Shown: positions 11,250 through 22,869 of the stretch, in pieces
Layout of the letters: each line of letters begins with the position of its first letter
Position numbering within the stretch: position 1 is the stretch's first letter
NCBI RefSeq assembly: GCF_027409185.1
Contig: NC_084461.1
Location: 190,050,501-190,114,500 of the forward strand
Reading direction: 5' to 3'
DNA length: 64,000 nt
Origin: Cynocephalus volans
Taxonomy: Eukaryota > Chordata > Mammalia > Dermoptera > Cynocephalidae
Made by a program: the position numbers and the translations under genes
The notes under the pieces: model-generated
The model's input: only the letters and a program-made list of their open reading frames with translations
Told to the model about the DNA's origin: nothing
Databases searched by the model: none

Positions 11250-11800
11250 AGGAGCAGGGATGGTCTGGGCGTGCGGGTGGGAGAGAGGCTGCGAAGTTAT
11301 AGCTCATTTGCTCTGCGAGTGAGCAACAATATTAGAACAAGTGTGTGGTAGGCAGGTTGTCACTGACTTGACTGTGCGATGTCCCGTCCCCCACTCCTCT
11401 GGACCCCCCGTTCCCCCCTTCTCTGCTCTAACCATCCAATAACTTAACTTCCCTGCCTGGGCGTGCGCTTCCCGCCCATCCCCTCCGCCGCCGCATCTTA
11501 GCGCTGTCCGCGGTGCTGACCGCCAACCCCCTGATTGTCATTTCGACCAGCTGGGATCGCCGGTGCGCACAACCTACCCTCCCGGCCTCCCACCTTTCTT
11601 TCTCCATACAACGCACACATAAATCCCAGGTGGGAGGCAGGCTCCGTTCCCTCACGCTGGCAAGCTACTACCCCCCTTGCTTGCTCGCACAAGGTTTTGC
11701 AGTAGTGGTGGCAGCCACCGCCAAATCGGGCACCGGGGAAGCAATTGATTCGTCTACTGCCAGCATCCCCGAGTTGCCTGCGCGGACGGGAGAGGAAGAG
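11250..11800 (+). promoter_or_regulatory. putative neuronal promoter / weak CpG island, probably RPH3A
   Basis: This is the only clearly CpG-rich segment in the window. About 14 CpG dinucleotides fall within roughly 11460-11575, against a CpG-poor background. It is free of recognisable interspersed repeats, has no obvious TATA box, contains a near-consensus RE1/REST element (11500-11520), and lies upstream of a strong splice donor (12273/12274). The nearest coding exon downstream on the + strand is that of RPH3A, a neuron-restricted gene. This makes it a natural candidate for the RPH3A promoter. The transcription start is not determined. It could instead serve an unannotated non-coding transcript. 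Confidence 0.55.
11500..11520 (-). promoter_or_regulatory. RE1/NRSE site (REST/NRSF binding element)
   Basis: Read on the minus strand, both canonical RE1 half-sites are present with the standard spacing: TCAGCACC, then one base, then CGGACAGCGC. By hand it matches the 21-base consensus at about 18 positions. The mismatches are at the two outer bases and one spacer base. REST silences neuronal genes in non-neuronal cells through this element. Its place in the CpG-rich segment upstream of RPH3A fits that role. Binding itself is inferred. Confidence 0.8.
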
Positions 11801-11860
11801 AGGAAGGCAGAGAGGAGAGAGGAGACAGGAGGGGAGAGGGAGGGAGGGACGGAGAGAGGG

Positions 11861-11864
<4 letters not shown>

Positions 11865-11919
<55 letters not shown>
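11865..11919 (+). repeat. (AG)n microsatellite
   Basis: About 27 uninterrupted AG units, preceded from about 11790 by imperfect GAGG/GGGA purine-rich sequence. It lies in the putative promoter or leader of RPH3A, so its length could affect expression. It is likely polymorphic. Confidence 0.95.
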
Positions 11920-11921
<2 letters not shown>

Positions 11922-12273
11922 CACAGAGCAAAACCTTGATCCATCATGTGGAGGACAGTGTCAGAGTGCCTTGTCCCCTGACTCACTGACTGGTCTGAGT
12001 TTTCTCCTCTTCCGGCAGTGGTATTTCTTTTTGTATTGATCCTTCATGATTTAGGGGTAGTTGGCGTGTGTGCACTCGTGTGTGTGCATGCACTGGTGCC
12101 TTGATTTTATTTTGGAAAGAGTAGGAGAATCAAGTGAACAATTTTCTTCCAGGCACCTCCGCTGAGGTTTCAAACCAAGTCATCGGGACTTAGCATCTTC
12201 CCACCCAGCAGGGAAGGGTGGAGTTGGCAAGAATTTTGTTCACCCATTACCCCTGCAATCCTCCAGTGTCACG

Positions 12274-14160
12274 GTAAGTGATATTCTTCTTGGTTGTACA
12301 AATGGGCTAGGGGTATTGAAATCCCAATTGTGATGTGTGTGCATGAACTGGCGGGATAAAAGGTAGTTGGGAGGGGAGGCGTGTTGAGGAATGACCACAT
12401 TTATTTACTCACATTCTGCAGTGTTTTATTGTCCAAGTGGCACCCCAAAGCTAAATGAGATTTCGGCTCAGTGCCCAGGGAGGGGGTAAAGTGTGCTCAT
12501 GTTTTAGGCAATGCAATCAAGATTGTGGCTTCTGCCCAATTTGCCCTCTCCCTTGCAGCAGAAGCTGTTGAAAGTAGCCAGCAGTTCTCTGAGCAAATTA
12601 ACCCTTCATGGGGCTGGCCAATCTAGCATGGAGGGTCTCTGGGTGTTCTGATTTATTGGATGAGCACCTTGGCCCTGGATGGGAGAGGGTCACCTGAGGC
12701 TGGAAGGTTAACCCTTGCCTGGGCACACTGGGTGAGGCTTGCATAGGACAGGGCTTAGATTGTACCATCTTCCAGAGACAGCTGAGTAATTTCATTGTGG
12801 TGGTTTTTGCAAGCTTGGATGTTCTATCTTTCCTGAGATGGGAGACCTGAGAGTCATGAAAGGGCCACATTTTGCTTGGAATGGTGGTAGGCAAGCCAGA
12901 AGGGAGCAGCCAGCTGCCTGCTGAGCAGACAATTGTTTATTTTCACAGGTAGTGTAACCTGTAAGTGATTGTATGGGGAGTGCATTCTGGAACTAGCTTG
13001 AGAGACTCCATCCTTGAGCCCATCTTAGAGTAAGGGAGGAAAGAACCAGGGCTTGTTCAGAATCTGGGGAAGAGTTCCAGCCTCCAGCTTTAGATCTGTT
13101 CTGGGGCAGACCATATACCAGCACTTTCTTTTCCTGAGATCCTGATAGGGTAGGCCTGCACCAACCTGTTAGTGAGTGGGAAGTAGAGGTCCCCTGTAAC
13201 CAAATCCAAAAGCTCACATTTAATTTTAAAATGCCTTTGCTGCTAATCTGTGATCCATCAAAAGGGGATTTCTCTTGGCTTTCTGCTTTGATTACATCTA
13301 CCTTTCTGGAAATGAATGTGTCCTTATTTTTAGCATCTTTGCTATTATCTCAGGGGGCCACTTCAGCCTTCTGTATCCTCAAGGATTTCCTCTTTAGGTT
13401 ATTGCTTTTGGAGGTGGGAGGAATGAAACATCAACCCCAGAGACTGGAAAGCCTGAAATGTAAGCAGGACTAAGTCATTTTCTCCAGCCCCAGAGCCAAG
13501 TGGAGATGCCGAAATCCTGTGGCATGTGCCTGCTCAGGCAGCACATATGGGGCAGAGGTGGAGGGTTGCTTGGTGATGGGTGGCAAACATTTGGTCCCTA
13601 AAATCCCTGGCCTCTCTTCCCAGCTTCCCTTACTGGGTGACTTTGAGGAGGAAGTTGCCTTAGTTTCCTCCTTGGGAAGCCTCAAGGGTGAACAATGAAT
13701 GTAAGGAGATTTGGTTCAGGTAAGGAGCCACAGATTTGGTCGTGGGTGATATTTAAAATATTGAACTTTGGCACGAACTGATCAGAATGGACCCTGGCTG
13801 GGCCCTGGAGTGGGGGACCTTAGGGGTTCCCTGCTGTACTGAGTGTTAACCCTTTAGTTGCTGGATTATGGGAAGGTTTGGGGGGAAATTAAGGAGTTAT
13901 CAAGGGAGTCGTGGTGGCCTCAGGGCAGCATCATCATCCAGTTCAGGGATATTTTAATATTTTGCCAACCAGTCCAGCCATGCAGTGCATGCCAGGCCAG
14001 CTGAGGTAGCTAAGACTGGGTTGTCCAGATGTAAATGCTTCCCAAACATGTCCCCGCTAACTGACTTCCTTAAGAGTGGCTAAGATCCAAAGGGCTCCCT
14101 CCTCCCCCATCACATTTGAAGTGGTGCATTGTGGTGCACCAGCGAGAAGGAAACAGAAGC
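12274..14160 (+). other. intron-like non-coding sequence, no repeat family assigned
   Basis: Presumed start of RPH3A intron 1. No gene is supported. Short ORFs are not conserved-looking. The stretch is nearly free of recognisable interspersed repeats, which is unusual for this window and fits the neighbourhood of a promoter. Confidence 0.4.
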
Positions 14161-14164
14161 TTCT

Positions 14165-14310
14165 AGAAAGAGACTTGAACTTGGGTCAGGAGACCTGGGT
14201 TCCAGCCCCAGCTCTTTCTCCCCTTTCTGGGCCTCAGTTTCCCCATCTATGCAATGAAGCAGTAGGTCTAGGTGACCTCAAGGCCCCTTCCAGCTCTGAG
14301 GTTGTGTGAC
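14165..14310 (+). repeat. MIR-family SINE (MIR3-like)
   Basis: ACCTGGGTTCCAGCCCCAGC, TGGGCCTCAGTTTCCCCATC, then AGGTGACCTCAAGGCCC, the downstream pattern typical of MIR3. Confidence 0.7.
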
Positions 14311-14344
14311 TATGTGATAGGGGTATGAGTGTTTGTGGGGGGTG

Positions 14345-14349
<5 letters not shown>

Positions 14350-14377
<28 letters not shown>
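14350..14377 (+). repeat. (GA)n microsatellite
   Basis: About 14 uninterrupted GA units. Confidence 0.9.
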
Positions 14378-14383
<6 letters not shown>

Positions 14384-15619
14384 TGCCCATACTTTTAGAA
14401 ACTGTTAGCATTGTGTTTAAGAATTTATCATGTGTGTTGGGGAGGCCCTGTTTGGGGTGAAGAGAAATAGGACAGTCTCCTGTGAGAACTTTGCTAGGTC
14501 CCTAGAATCCTGTGCTCAGCTGGAAAGGGGTCTGCCTTATTCATGGCCTTGGGTGCATGGACATACAGGTTTTGCAGCACTTGTAGAACTCATAGAGACT
14601 TTTCTCAGGGGTAGCAGTAAGGACCCCTTTGAGAACTTCCGCTTTGAAGAGATGCATATACACACAAACACAACATCAGGGAGTCTGTGGACCCTCTCTA
14701 ATGCCCATCTGGGGGGGGATCTCCCTAACTGCCCATCTGAGCACCCCAGGTTCAGAACCTCTGGTCTAATCTAACCCCTTTCAGGGGGGGCCCAGAGAGG
14801 GACAACATCTTGCCCAAGACCACACAGTGAGTTGTGGTACAGTGACATATGAATCCTTCATCATGAAGACCAAGGCTTCATCCCCTCACTTCTGGCTCCA
14901 GCAGGCCCCACTCCCCCCACCCAGCCTGGGGTGCGCAGAGAAGACATTCACCAGCACCTCTCCAGCCCCTGCTGGTGATCAGGAAGCTCAGCCATGGAGA
15001 CAAATGTGGATGTTTCCTTTCTTGCTGGCAGGAGGGAGGCAGTGGCCAGAGACTGCAATTCCAAAGAGGTGGCCTGGAATGTCAGTCCCTCCAGTTTGCT
15101 CTGCCTTTTTTCTTACTGCTCCATACACAAACTGGCTGCCTCATCTGAGGAAGTGCTTTGTGGTTGGGGTGTCTGCTCTGGGGGTTTATTTGTAGGATGC
15201 AGTATCTGTAGGATGTGGTATTACTCTTTATTTAACCCTTTTCCTCTATGTGGGTCATAGAGTTTGTGACTTTCTAATAAAAACCACCACGACATATGGA
15301 CCTGTCTTCTGCTCTTTATCTCCTTCAAGTGGAGAGCTGGTTGTAAATGCAGATAAGCCAAGACTTGATGTGAAGGCGATGAGAAGAAAACAGCGTGGTT
15401 TATTTCTCTAAAGAGCTGTGGCTGTAATCTGGGATAAAAATAAATCCGGGACCCAGTAGTGGTGGGCTGGAGCCGATGGCTTTAAATTATTCACCTGCCA
15501 CCCGGGATGGAGAGCCTTGAAGTGCTGAGAGAGTGAAGGGGCACTGCAGAAGTAGCCTCCTCCTTCTTCTTCCCCATCCCTGTGTGCCTCCTTAAACAAC
15601 TGTTTAAGCCTCCAGAGGC

Positions 15620-15965
15620 TGCAGTGTGAGGCTCTGGGGGCAGCCAGACCTAAGTTCAAATTCTGACTCCAATGGTTTTTTGCTGTGTGACTTCAGGCAA
15701 GGTCTTTAACCTCTCCAAGACTCAGTTTCTTCAATTAGGTTTTTAGGGTAGCATGATGTAGTGTTTAAACCCATAAATAGACCTCCTAGGCTTAGATCCC
15801 GGTTCTAGCACTTTCTAGTTATGTCACTTCACCTCTTTGGACCTCAGTTTTGCTATCTGTAAAATGGGAATAATAATGGAGTTGTGAGAATTTTAGGAGT
15901 TAATGCTTTCAAAGTGCTTAGTACTGAGCCTGGCAAGGAGTGAGTGTGCAATGGGTGTTAACAAT
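15620..15965 (+). repeat. two tandem MIR SINEs
   Basis: The first copy (15620-15740) shows TTTTGCTGTGTGACTTCAGG and CTCAGTTTCTTCAATTAGG. The second (15745-15965) is near full length: TAGTGTTTAAACCC, TTCTAGCACTTTCTAGTTATG, CTCAGTTTTGCTATCTG, TAAAATGGGAATAATAATGG, AAGTGCTTAGTACTGAGCC. Both are sense. Confidence 0.8.
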
Positions 15966-16499
15966 GGGGATGGTGTTGGTGACAGTAACAGTGAAATCAC
16001 CCCTGGCTGAAACAAGAGTGGAGTGAGGTGGAGGAAGGTGACCCCTTTGGGCCATTTGTGTAGCTGTGTGGCCCAGGACAGAGAGGATGAGGCTTGGACA
16101 CAGGAGACTTCCAGTCCCATATATTCCCAGCTGTGGTCCTCGTGAAGTTGCTGGAGGTTCCTGGACCTCAGTTCTTTCACCTATGAAATGGGCATAATGA
16201 CCCCTCTTCCTGTAGGCTTGTGAGGCTTCAAGCAAGTTACAGAGCAGTCATGAGGGTGGTGGGCAGGCCCTGGAGGAAGGGGTTTAGGAGGAGAAGCCCT
16301 GCTGACTTCTCAGAGTCTTTTGTTCCTCCGAATCTTTGTGAGGCTTTTGCTGAATCATACCAACCTATGAGCTCTGAGCTGTGGATTTTCTCTAGGAAAC
16401 TTGAGCTTTCCCTTCCTTCCCTGGGAAGTGCTTTCTCTGCCACAGTGCTCCTTTGTAGGAGTCCTCAGGTAAGACCCTTAAGGGCCAAGGAGGTGCTGT

Positions 16500-16905
16500 C
16501 TCCATTTTGGGGGTTAGGGTCAGCACGCAGCAGGTGCTCAACAATGACTTCTGAATAAATGAATGAATGCATGGATGGGGAAATGAACAAATGAAACCTA
16601 GACTGACTGGTTAGTGGATAGGTTAGTTTGGGAAGGTCCCTTTGGCCCATGGGCCAGCCAGAGGTCTGCATGCAGTAGGTGCTTAGTTAGTGTTTGCTGA
16701 TTATGATGAGTCATCGGTGAAGGATTTGGAAGAACTTGGCTCTTGTCTTGGATCTGCTACAGGCAAGAACAGGTCTCTCTCCTCCTGTCAGAGTGTTCAT
16801 TGTGATTTATTCATGCATTTATTGAATACATACAGCATGCCTGGCTTCATGTTGGGCACTGGGAATAAAATGATGTTTAGACACAATCCCTTTTTGGACT
16901 TAGAT
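16500..16905. repeat. L2 3' end fragments on both strands
   Basis: A + strand L2 end (about 16510-16600, CAGCAGGTGCTCAAC then GAATAAATGAATGAATG) is followed about 200 bases on by a minus-strand L2 end (about 16800-16905, TTATTCATGCATTTATTG, GGCACTGGGAATAAAATG). Confidence 0.6.
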
Positions 16906-17315
16906 AAGAGGCTACTTACAAAATGCAATCTTTTAGGGGGTGGTGGTATGAAGAGGGCTTCCTTAGTCACCCTGGACTACTCAGTTCACAAATATCTGAA
17001 ATTCTGTCATTAAAGTTCCATTTTTTTTCTTAAGGCTTTGCTCTTGGTTAAAGGGCAGATGCTTCGGGGTGGGTTAATGCATCCAGCCTTATTAGTCATC
17101 TACATTTGAATGAGAAGTTCTAAGATCCTTTCCTAGAAGTGAGGCAAGTTTTGTTTTTTGGAGTGGGGAGTGGAGTTTGCATGTAATAGGCTTGCAAGTG
17201 GAAGAGCGGGCAAAGGGCAGAGAAGAGCAGACATTGCTGGATTAACATTTGGTTGGGGGGTAAAAAGCTCTCAATGCCCAAAAGAGTCTGATTAACCTAA
17301 ACCAGGGCCTTCATC

Positions 17316-17500
17316 TAATTCAGTGCTTCTCCAAGCGTGGTCCTCCCCGCCCCACAGCTGTATCAGCATCACCTGCAACTTGTTAGAAAGGCAAATTCTT
17401 GGGTTCCTTCCCAGACTTGCTGCAGCAGAAACTCTGAGTTCAGGACCCAGGACCTGTGTTTTCACACACCCCCACTGTTCCAAGTAAAGGTGTTTTGGTT
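17316..17500 (+). mobile_element. MER5A (hAT-Charlie MITE)
   Basis: Typical MER5A blocks: CAGTGCTTCTCCAAGCGTGG, GTATCAGCATCACCTGCAAC, TTGTTAGAAAGGCAAATTC, AACTCTGAGTTCAGGACCC, CTGTGTTTTCACACACCC. A non-autonomous DNA transposon remnant. Confidence 0.8.
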
Positions 17501-18059
17501 GTTTTATAAATGTGCAAAACACTTTTACAGGTTAACTATCACAGTTAACTATAACAATTCGAGGTGTTTTGTGTTTTTTTGTCAAGGTCCCTCCATCGTT
17601 CCCCAAGGGCTCTGCACATACCATTTTTTCGTATTACTGATTCCCACAAGAGTCCCCACTCCCTGCTCACCTCAGAGAACTCCAAGGGGTCACTTCTTTC
17701 TAGTCAGGACCCTGGGGACTCAGTTGCAAGGCAGCAGTAATCAGCCCTCCAGCCTTTTCAGGCCTTTGAGATTTGAGGGAACAAAGCTGGTTCTCCTTGA
17801 CCAACTCTAAAGGACCAGGGAAATGGGGGAAGTGGCAGTGCCAAGGCCCCAGGCTGCCGTATGCAATGTCACTGTACTTTCCTCGAAGTAATTGCCTTGC
17901 TGTCATTAGTTTTAATGATATAACGCATGCTTAAATCTCATTGTCATGTAGCTCTGTCAGACTCTGGCTTAGTGATCTAGATAGTGAGCAAGATAACATG
18001 CCTCAGGAAGCTGGGTTTTTTTCCCACCCCCTGCAATTAATCAGCAAGAGGAAACTCAT

Positions 18060-18410
18060 CTGACAGCATCATAATGATGTTTGGTTTGTAAAGGATTTAT
18101 TTAGAGTGTGGGGGAGAGATCGCTCCTCATCTCTCCATATAATCTTCTGAGTGATTCATTCAGCTGCCTTTTTCTTTTGCTTTTTCCTTTCCTTTTTTCT
18201 CTCTTTAATGCATCTACACAATGACAAGCAGTGACTTGTGAATGGAAGCAGTTTTCAGCAGAGAACATATTATGTAAGCAGGTTTTGGTGCCAGCCATTG
18301 ATGGCGGGGCGGCGTTCTGTGGCTGCTGAGAAGAAATGATTTCTGAAAGTTCATTGGGAGGCCCTCCATGCAAGACGCCACCAGAAAGCATCTGTGTGGT
18401 CCTTTCTGTT
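18060..18410. other. repeat-free segment, candidate conserved non-coding element
   Basis: No repeat family is recognised. The sequence is complex, with A/T-rich motifs (CATCATAATGATG, GTAAAGGATTTATTTAGAG, GAACATATTATGTAAGC) alternating with a short GC-rich core (ATGGCGGGGCGGCGTTC). It may be an intronic enhancer. That is judged by appearance only. Confidence 0.3.
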
Positions 18411-18690
18411 CTGCATCCTTCCTCCCTCCCCCTTTCTTCCTCTGCTCTGCCTCCACCTGGCTGTCTTTTCCCTCTGTCACTGTGGTGTTATGTTTCCAAG
18501 ACTCTGTCTTTATCTCTCTGGTGCTCTCTTTCCATTTTCCCACCCTTTAAAAATCTTCTTTCTTTCTCCTTGTAGTGTCTCTTTCCTCCCCTTCTTCCCC
18601 TGTCTCCCCATCTCTCTCCCGTGCCCCCTCCCCCCTTGCTTTTCTTCCACTCTCTGTCTTCTCCTGTCCTCACTCCTCTGCTCCACCGCC
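18411..18690 (+). repeat. pyrimidine-rich low-complexity tract
   Basis: About 280 bases of CT-rich sequence with CTTCCTCCC, CTCTGTCTT and CCCCTCCCCCC patches. The several 60-119 aa ORFs here are compositional artefacts. Confidence 0.8.
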
Positions 18691-19214
18691 ACCCATCTTT
18701 ATTCATGCAGACACACAGAAATGACTTGTGAAGAGAAAGCGAAGCGTTTGTGAGTCCTGGAGACCCCAGGAGGTGAGGCCTCTGAGTAGCGTGAGCAACC
18801 ATCCAAGTTTTCCTGGCACTGAAGGGATTCCTGGTAGCAGGACTTTCTGTGTTAAGACTGAGAAAGGCCCAGGCAAACCGGGTGAGTTGGTCATCTTACT
18901 TGCAAGCCAAATGCTTGGAATTTTGTAGAGCTTTCAAAAGGCCCAAGACTCGGCTTTCTGGGTGGGTCTCCTGCTTTCTTGCTGCTCAGGGGGAGGCACA
19001 CAGTGGTTTCTGGAGCCCTCCCCAGCCATGCCATTCTTTGCGTGGCTCTGGCATGGACTGCCTGGGCACACAGAGGTCTGTCTGTCAGGTCCCAGTGGTT
19101 GGTCAAGATCAGGGGGCTGACTCCCTCCACCTTCTTAACCCCTGACCCCAAGACTGACCGCCCAGACAGTTATTTGCTCACTTGTCACCAGGGAGGATCT
19201 GGGAGAGATGGCAG

Positions 19215-19380
19215 ATGGTTCTATGCCAGAACCTGCATCAGAATCCCCTGCGGGGCTTGTTAAAACACAGAGTTTCTGACTCAGTGGGACTAAGAGGCTG
19301 TCCCAGAATTTGCACGTCTAACAAGTTCCAAGTGATGATGCTGCCGGTCCGGGTACCACACTTTGAGAGCCACTGCTCTC
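19215..19380 (-). mobile_element. MER5A-like hAT MITE
   Basis: ACCTGCATCAGAATCCCCTG, CTTGTTAAAACACAGA, TTTCTGACTCAGTGGG, TCTAACAAGTTCCAAGTGATG, CACTTTGAGAGCCACTGCTC. The ends fit the MER5 group. Orientation was read from the block order. Confidence 0.7.
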
Positions 19381-19394
19381 TGCAAACTCATCCC

Positions 19395-20165
19395 CCTATT
19401 CCTTTATCACCAAGTATGCATCATACAGTATGCTGCCATGTGCCAGGCGCTGGGGACTCGGCAGTGAATGAGATGGAGTTCCCTGCCCTCCTAGAGCCGA
19501 CAGTCTAGGGGGCAACAAAGGCAATAAACAAGTAAACACATAAGCAACATTTCAGACTGCATCAAGGGCCATGAAGGAAGTAGATAGCATAACACGATGG
19601 AGAATGACAAGTGGGGTGGGGAGCTGTTTAGTTATAAAGACGATGGTCAGGAGAGGCTTCAGAGATGGCAACACTGGAACTGGGAGCTACACTTCTGGAA
19701 GGAGTCAGCTGTGCACAGATCTGAGGGAAGAATGATCCAGACTTGGCGGGAGGGCAGTAAGTGCAAAAGCAGAGATGACTATGGTGTCCACAGCAACAGC
19801 AAGAAGGCCAGTGTGAGCGGGGTGAGAGGAGCATGGCAGGGGGACAAGTGGGCGAGGGGCCGGGTCATGCGGGAACTTCTAGGGTAGCCAAGGGGTCTGG
19901 CTTTTATATAATGTTGGTGGGAAGGTGTTAAGTGGGAGAGTGACATACGTAATTTCCAATGTTGGTAATGATTGCTTTGGTCCCTGAGTGTGGAATGGAC
20001 TGCAGGAGGCAGGGTGGAAGCCAGGGGACCTGGGAGAGGAGCCATCATGAGGGGCCAGGTGTTGGTAGGAAAGAAGGTGGCCAGATTTGGGGTGCATCTT
20101 GTAGTCAGTCATGCAGACAGATCTTACTGATGGATCAGATGTGGGGGAAGGGGCAGGAGGATTCA
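19395..20165 (-). repeat. L2 LINE 3' region
   Basis: Reverse-complement L2: CATGTGCCAGGCGCTGGGGA, CTCGGCAGTGAATGAGATGG, GGTCAGGAGAGGCTTCAG, GAAGGCCAGTGTGAGCGG. It runs on through GGTTGGTAATGATTGC-like sequence to about 20160. Several ORFs of about 100 aa on both strands are remnants or chance frames. Confidence 0.65.
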
Positions 20166-21090
20166 GGGCCCACTCTGGGGAGGTGGGACGTGTTCTTAGC
20201 TGTTGTGATCCTGGGGACATGGAAAGGAGTCTTGGCTGTAATCAGGGGCTGGTGGGTTATAAGTTGACACCAACAGTGTGGGCTGAGGGAAGGGCCTTCC
20301 AGGGAGATCTGCAAATGCCTATTCCATGCTGCCTAAGATGCGTAGTCCCTCTCTTCCGGGGAGATGAAGCAGTATATCTGAATTTAGCAATGGTGATGGA
20401 GTCCCCAGAAGTTGCTGATGCCACCGTACCAAACTGGGGTGCCTGGCCAAGACTTCCTCCTAAGGGTTTGGAGAACGGGGGCTTGTGGGAAAGGTTAGAT
20501 TGGACAGGGTGGAAGACATGAGCTTCTGGCATCTGCAGCTTCCCTTCTGATTGTTAGCGACCTACCTGTCATTTCAGGAGCCTCCTAGACCAGTTGAGAA
20601 GGGAATCGGCAGCAACGGCATTGGGGATGCCTCAAAGGACAAAAGCAGAAAACGACACCATCCCAGGGCTGGGTCTGGGCCTCTGGAGGGGAACGGGGGA
20701 CTCTGCAAGGTGCAGACTGATCATGCACCAAGCTTGCCTTTCACATGGGCCCCTCTGCTGTTTCTCTAGATTTGATTCTCTCTTTTTTCCCTTGGAAGGG
20801 TTTATCTGGCCAGAGCAGGCCTCTGTAGCCAGACTTGGCTATTATCTGCAGAGGGGGCTGGGCATGTGTCCTCTTCTGAACAATGGATACATGCTTTGGG
20901 GGGAAATCCCAAGGGAAAAATAAATGGTGCACACCTGTGTCAGTGACCAGGAAGGGGGTACTTTGCTTCTGATTATAGGTGAGGGGAGCTAACCTCTTTT
21001 GCAGCCTCTTAGACGACTCTTGCGCTTTGTAGATTAGCAGAATTTTGGTTTAGGTGTGAAGCACTGAGAGCTGAGTTACTCTTCTTTTTC
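20166..21090. other. intron-like sequence, nothing assigned
   Basis: No gene and no repeat that I can name. ORFs of 60-136 aa overlap in several frames without domain features. Confidence 0.4.
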
Positions 21091-21094
21091 TTTT

Positions 21095-21785
21095 TAAAAA
21101 ATTAATTAATTAAATTTTAATTTATTTTTATTGTAACATCGTTGATTGTACATATCTGTGGGTACAGCATTGACTATCATTACCTGTGTGTAATATGTGA
21201 TGCTCAAATCAGGATAATTAGTACATTCAACATCACACAATGTAATCATTTTTTGTGATCCTTTATCAGTTCCTCCCTTACTTTCCTCCACCTCCCTCTT
21301 TCCCACCTCTGCTAACCTCAGTTCTGTTCTCTCCTTTTGAAAGGTCAGCTTATTATTGTGATTGTTGTATATTCCTTTTTTAAAAAAAAATATTTGTTTA
21401 TTTTTTAGCTCCCACTTATGAGTGAGGGCATGCAGTATTTCTCTCTCTGTGCCTGGCTTATTTCATTTCCCGGTGCACAACCATCATTGATCCTTGAAAG
21501 CTTCTTTCTGTTTTTCATTACTTATTCTCTTTTATGCCCGTACCTCATTCCTTCCCCTTCATAGACAATCCAATTCTATTCTGCTAATAGACATTTCTTT
21601 TCTTGTATATGTACCTTCAAAACATGCATTTTTAATGTATGTAAATAGTGTTGTGCTATAGATCTCATAGTTCCCCCCCCCCTTTTTTTTTAAACTCAGA
21701 GCTGTGCTTTTAAGATCAATCCATGTTGCAAGGTGTGCATCTAATCCTTTGCTTCTAATTGTTGCTATACTCCAAGGCATGAATC
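21095..21785 (-). mobile_element. L1 3' end, 5'-truncated (lineage-related family)
   Basis: A minus-strand L1 3' UTR with A-rich tail at the left (TTAATTAATTAAATTTTAAT), then ATTGTACATATCTGTGGGTAC, ATGTGATGCTCAAATCAGG, ATAATTAGTACATTCAACATC, further in 'CTCCCACTTATGAGTGAGGG' and TGCCTGGCTTATTTCATTTC. It shares its 3' UTR with the copy at 23833-24331, so both belong to one relatively young family. Confidence 0.85.
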
Positions 21786-22014
21786 CCCCCCTCCCTTTAA
21801 CCCATTTTCTTAAATTATATTAGTTTCCCTCCAGCAATTCAGAGTATTTCTGAGATTTTCCCCTACACTGTCTGGCTAGGATTCTTTCAGGACATGGAGA
21901 CTCATTTTAATAGATTGCACAGTCATTTGTGGGTGTAGGTAGATGCTTCACTGTTTTGCTTTTGACTATTTGCTCAACAAATACTGAGTGCCAACTCATG
22001 ACATCAGACATCAG

Positions 22015-22245
22015 TATAAGGGGCAGGACACTGCTGCGGTCAAGTCAGTGGGGTCTGGAGCCAGGTGGATCTGGGTTTGAATCCTGCCTCTGCTACCCAC
22101 TAGCTGTGTGAACTTTGGCAAAGTAACTTTGCCTCTCTGAACCTCAGTTTCTTTTGTAAAATGAGGATAATGCTAGTATTCATTTTATGAAGTTGCTTGA
22201 GAGTGAAATAAGAGGACGCAAGACATGATTTGTGTAATAAAACTC
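22015..22245 (+). repeat. MIR SINE
   Basis: Sense MIR with well-kept core: GGTCTGGAGCCAGGTGGATC, GGGTTTGAATCCTGCCTCTG, CACTAGCTGTGTGAAC, CTCTGAACCTCAGTTTC, TTGTAAAATGAGGATAATGC. Confidence 0.9.
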
Positions 22246-22317
22246 CTTTATAAGGGCGCCCTGGGAGGTTGGATAAATAGATGTTGGTATCCCCTCCATG
22301 TCCTGCTAGATCTCCTC

Positions 22318-22372
22318 TGTGTTGTGTATGTGTGAGTGTGTGTGTGAGAGTGTCTTGTGAGTGTGTGTGATC
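22318..22372 (+). repeat. imperfect (TG)n tract
   Basis: GTGTGTGTGTGAGAG interspersed with GTGAGTG units. Confidence 0.8.
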
Positions 22373-22869
22373 AGGAGTGGCTCCCTGGCTGAGGCCAAGA
22401 CACTGAAGGGTAGTCCTTTCCCCCTCCTTGTGAAGAGACCCTGCTCCTACCTGGAGCCAACCACACAAGCTGCCTCTGTCCATTACCCAGGGCCTGGATT
22501 TCTTCCTGTAACTCCTGGGAATAGACTGGGGACCACAGAAAGGCTCATCTTGGTCCCAAACATGCTCAGAGGGTAAAAAACTACCAAGGCTAGAAGTGGG
22601 AGCCCTCAAGTGGCCAGAGAGGTCCCCAGAGGCCTCCCAAAGCTATCAGATTGAGAAGACTCCAGATAAGAAAATTCTCCCTCTGGTTGTCATGGGAGCA
22701 GGTCTGGGATGGGAGCCTTTATCCCAGTGGGCAACCATGGGGGTGTCAGTTCTGGTCAACACTGATTGTGAGGGCAGCCTCAGGTCTCCATAGCAGGGAG
22801 AGACTTGCTCTACACCCCAGGGGGGGGGAATCCCACCTGTTTCCAGCATTCCATCATCTTCTTGCTAGA

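Larger units (their letters stand above)
11480..12273 (+). other. RPH3A: candidate 5' non-coding exon of RPH3A (donor at 12273/12274)
   Basis: The right border is a strong splice donor, ACG|GTAAGT, at 12273/12274. The left border is unknown and set arbitrarily inside the CpG-rich segment. The exon, if real, would be untranslated leader, because the RPH3A start codon lies in the exon at 50477-50565. It contains a (GA)n tract and at least one short upstream ORF (ATG 11946 to TGA 11981, 11 codons). It could also be shorter, starting after the GA tract, or split. No cDNA was available to confirm it. Confidence 0.4.

Noticed and set aside
11513..11989. 158-aa plus-strand frame with RERERE run across the putative promoter
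   Set aside because: The run is the translated (AG)n microsatellite. The segment is better explained as promoter and untranslated leader.
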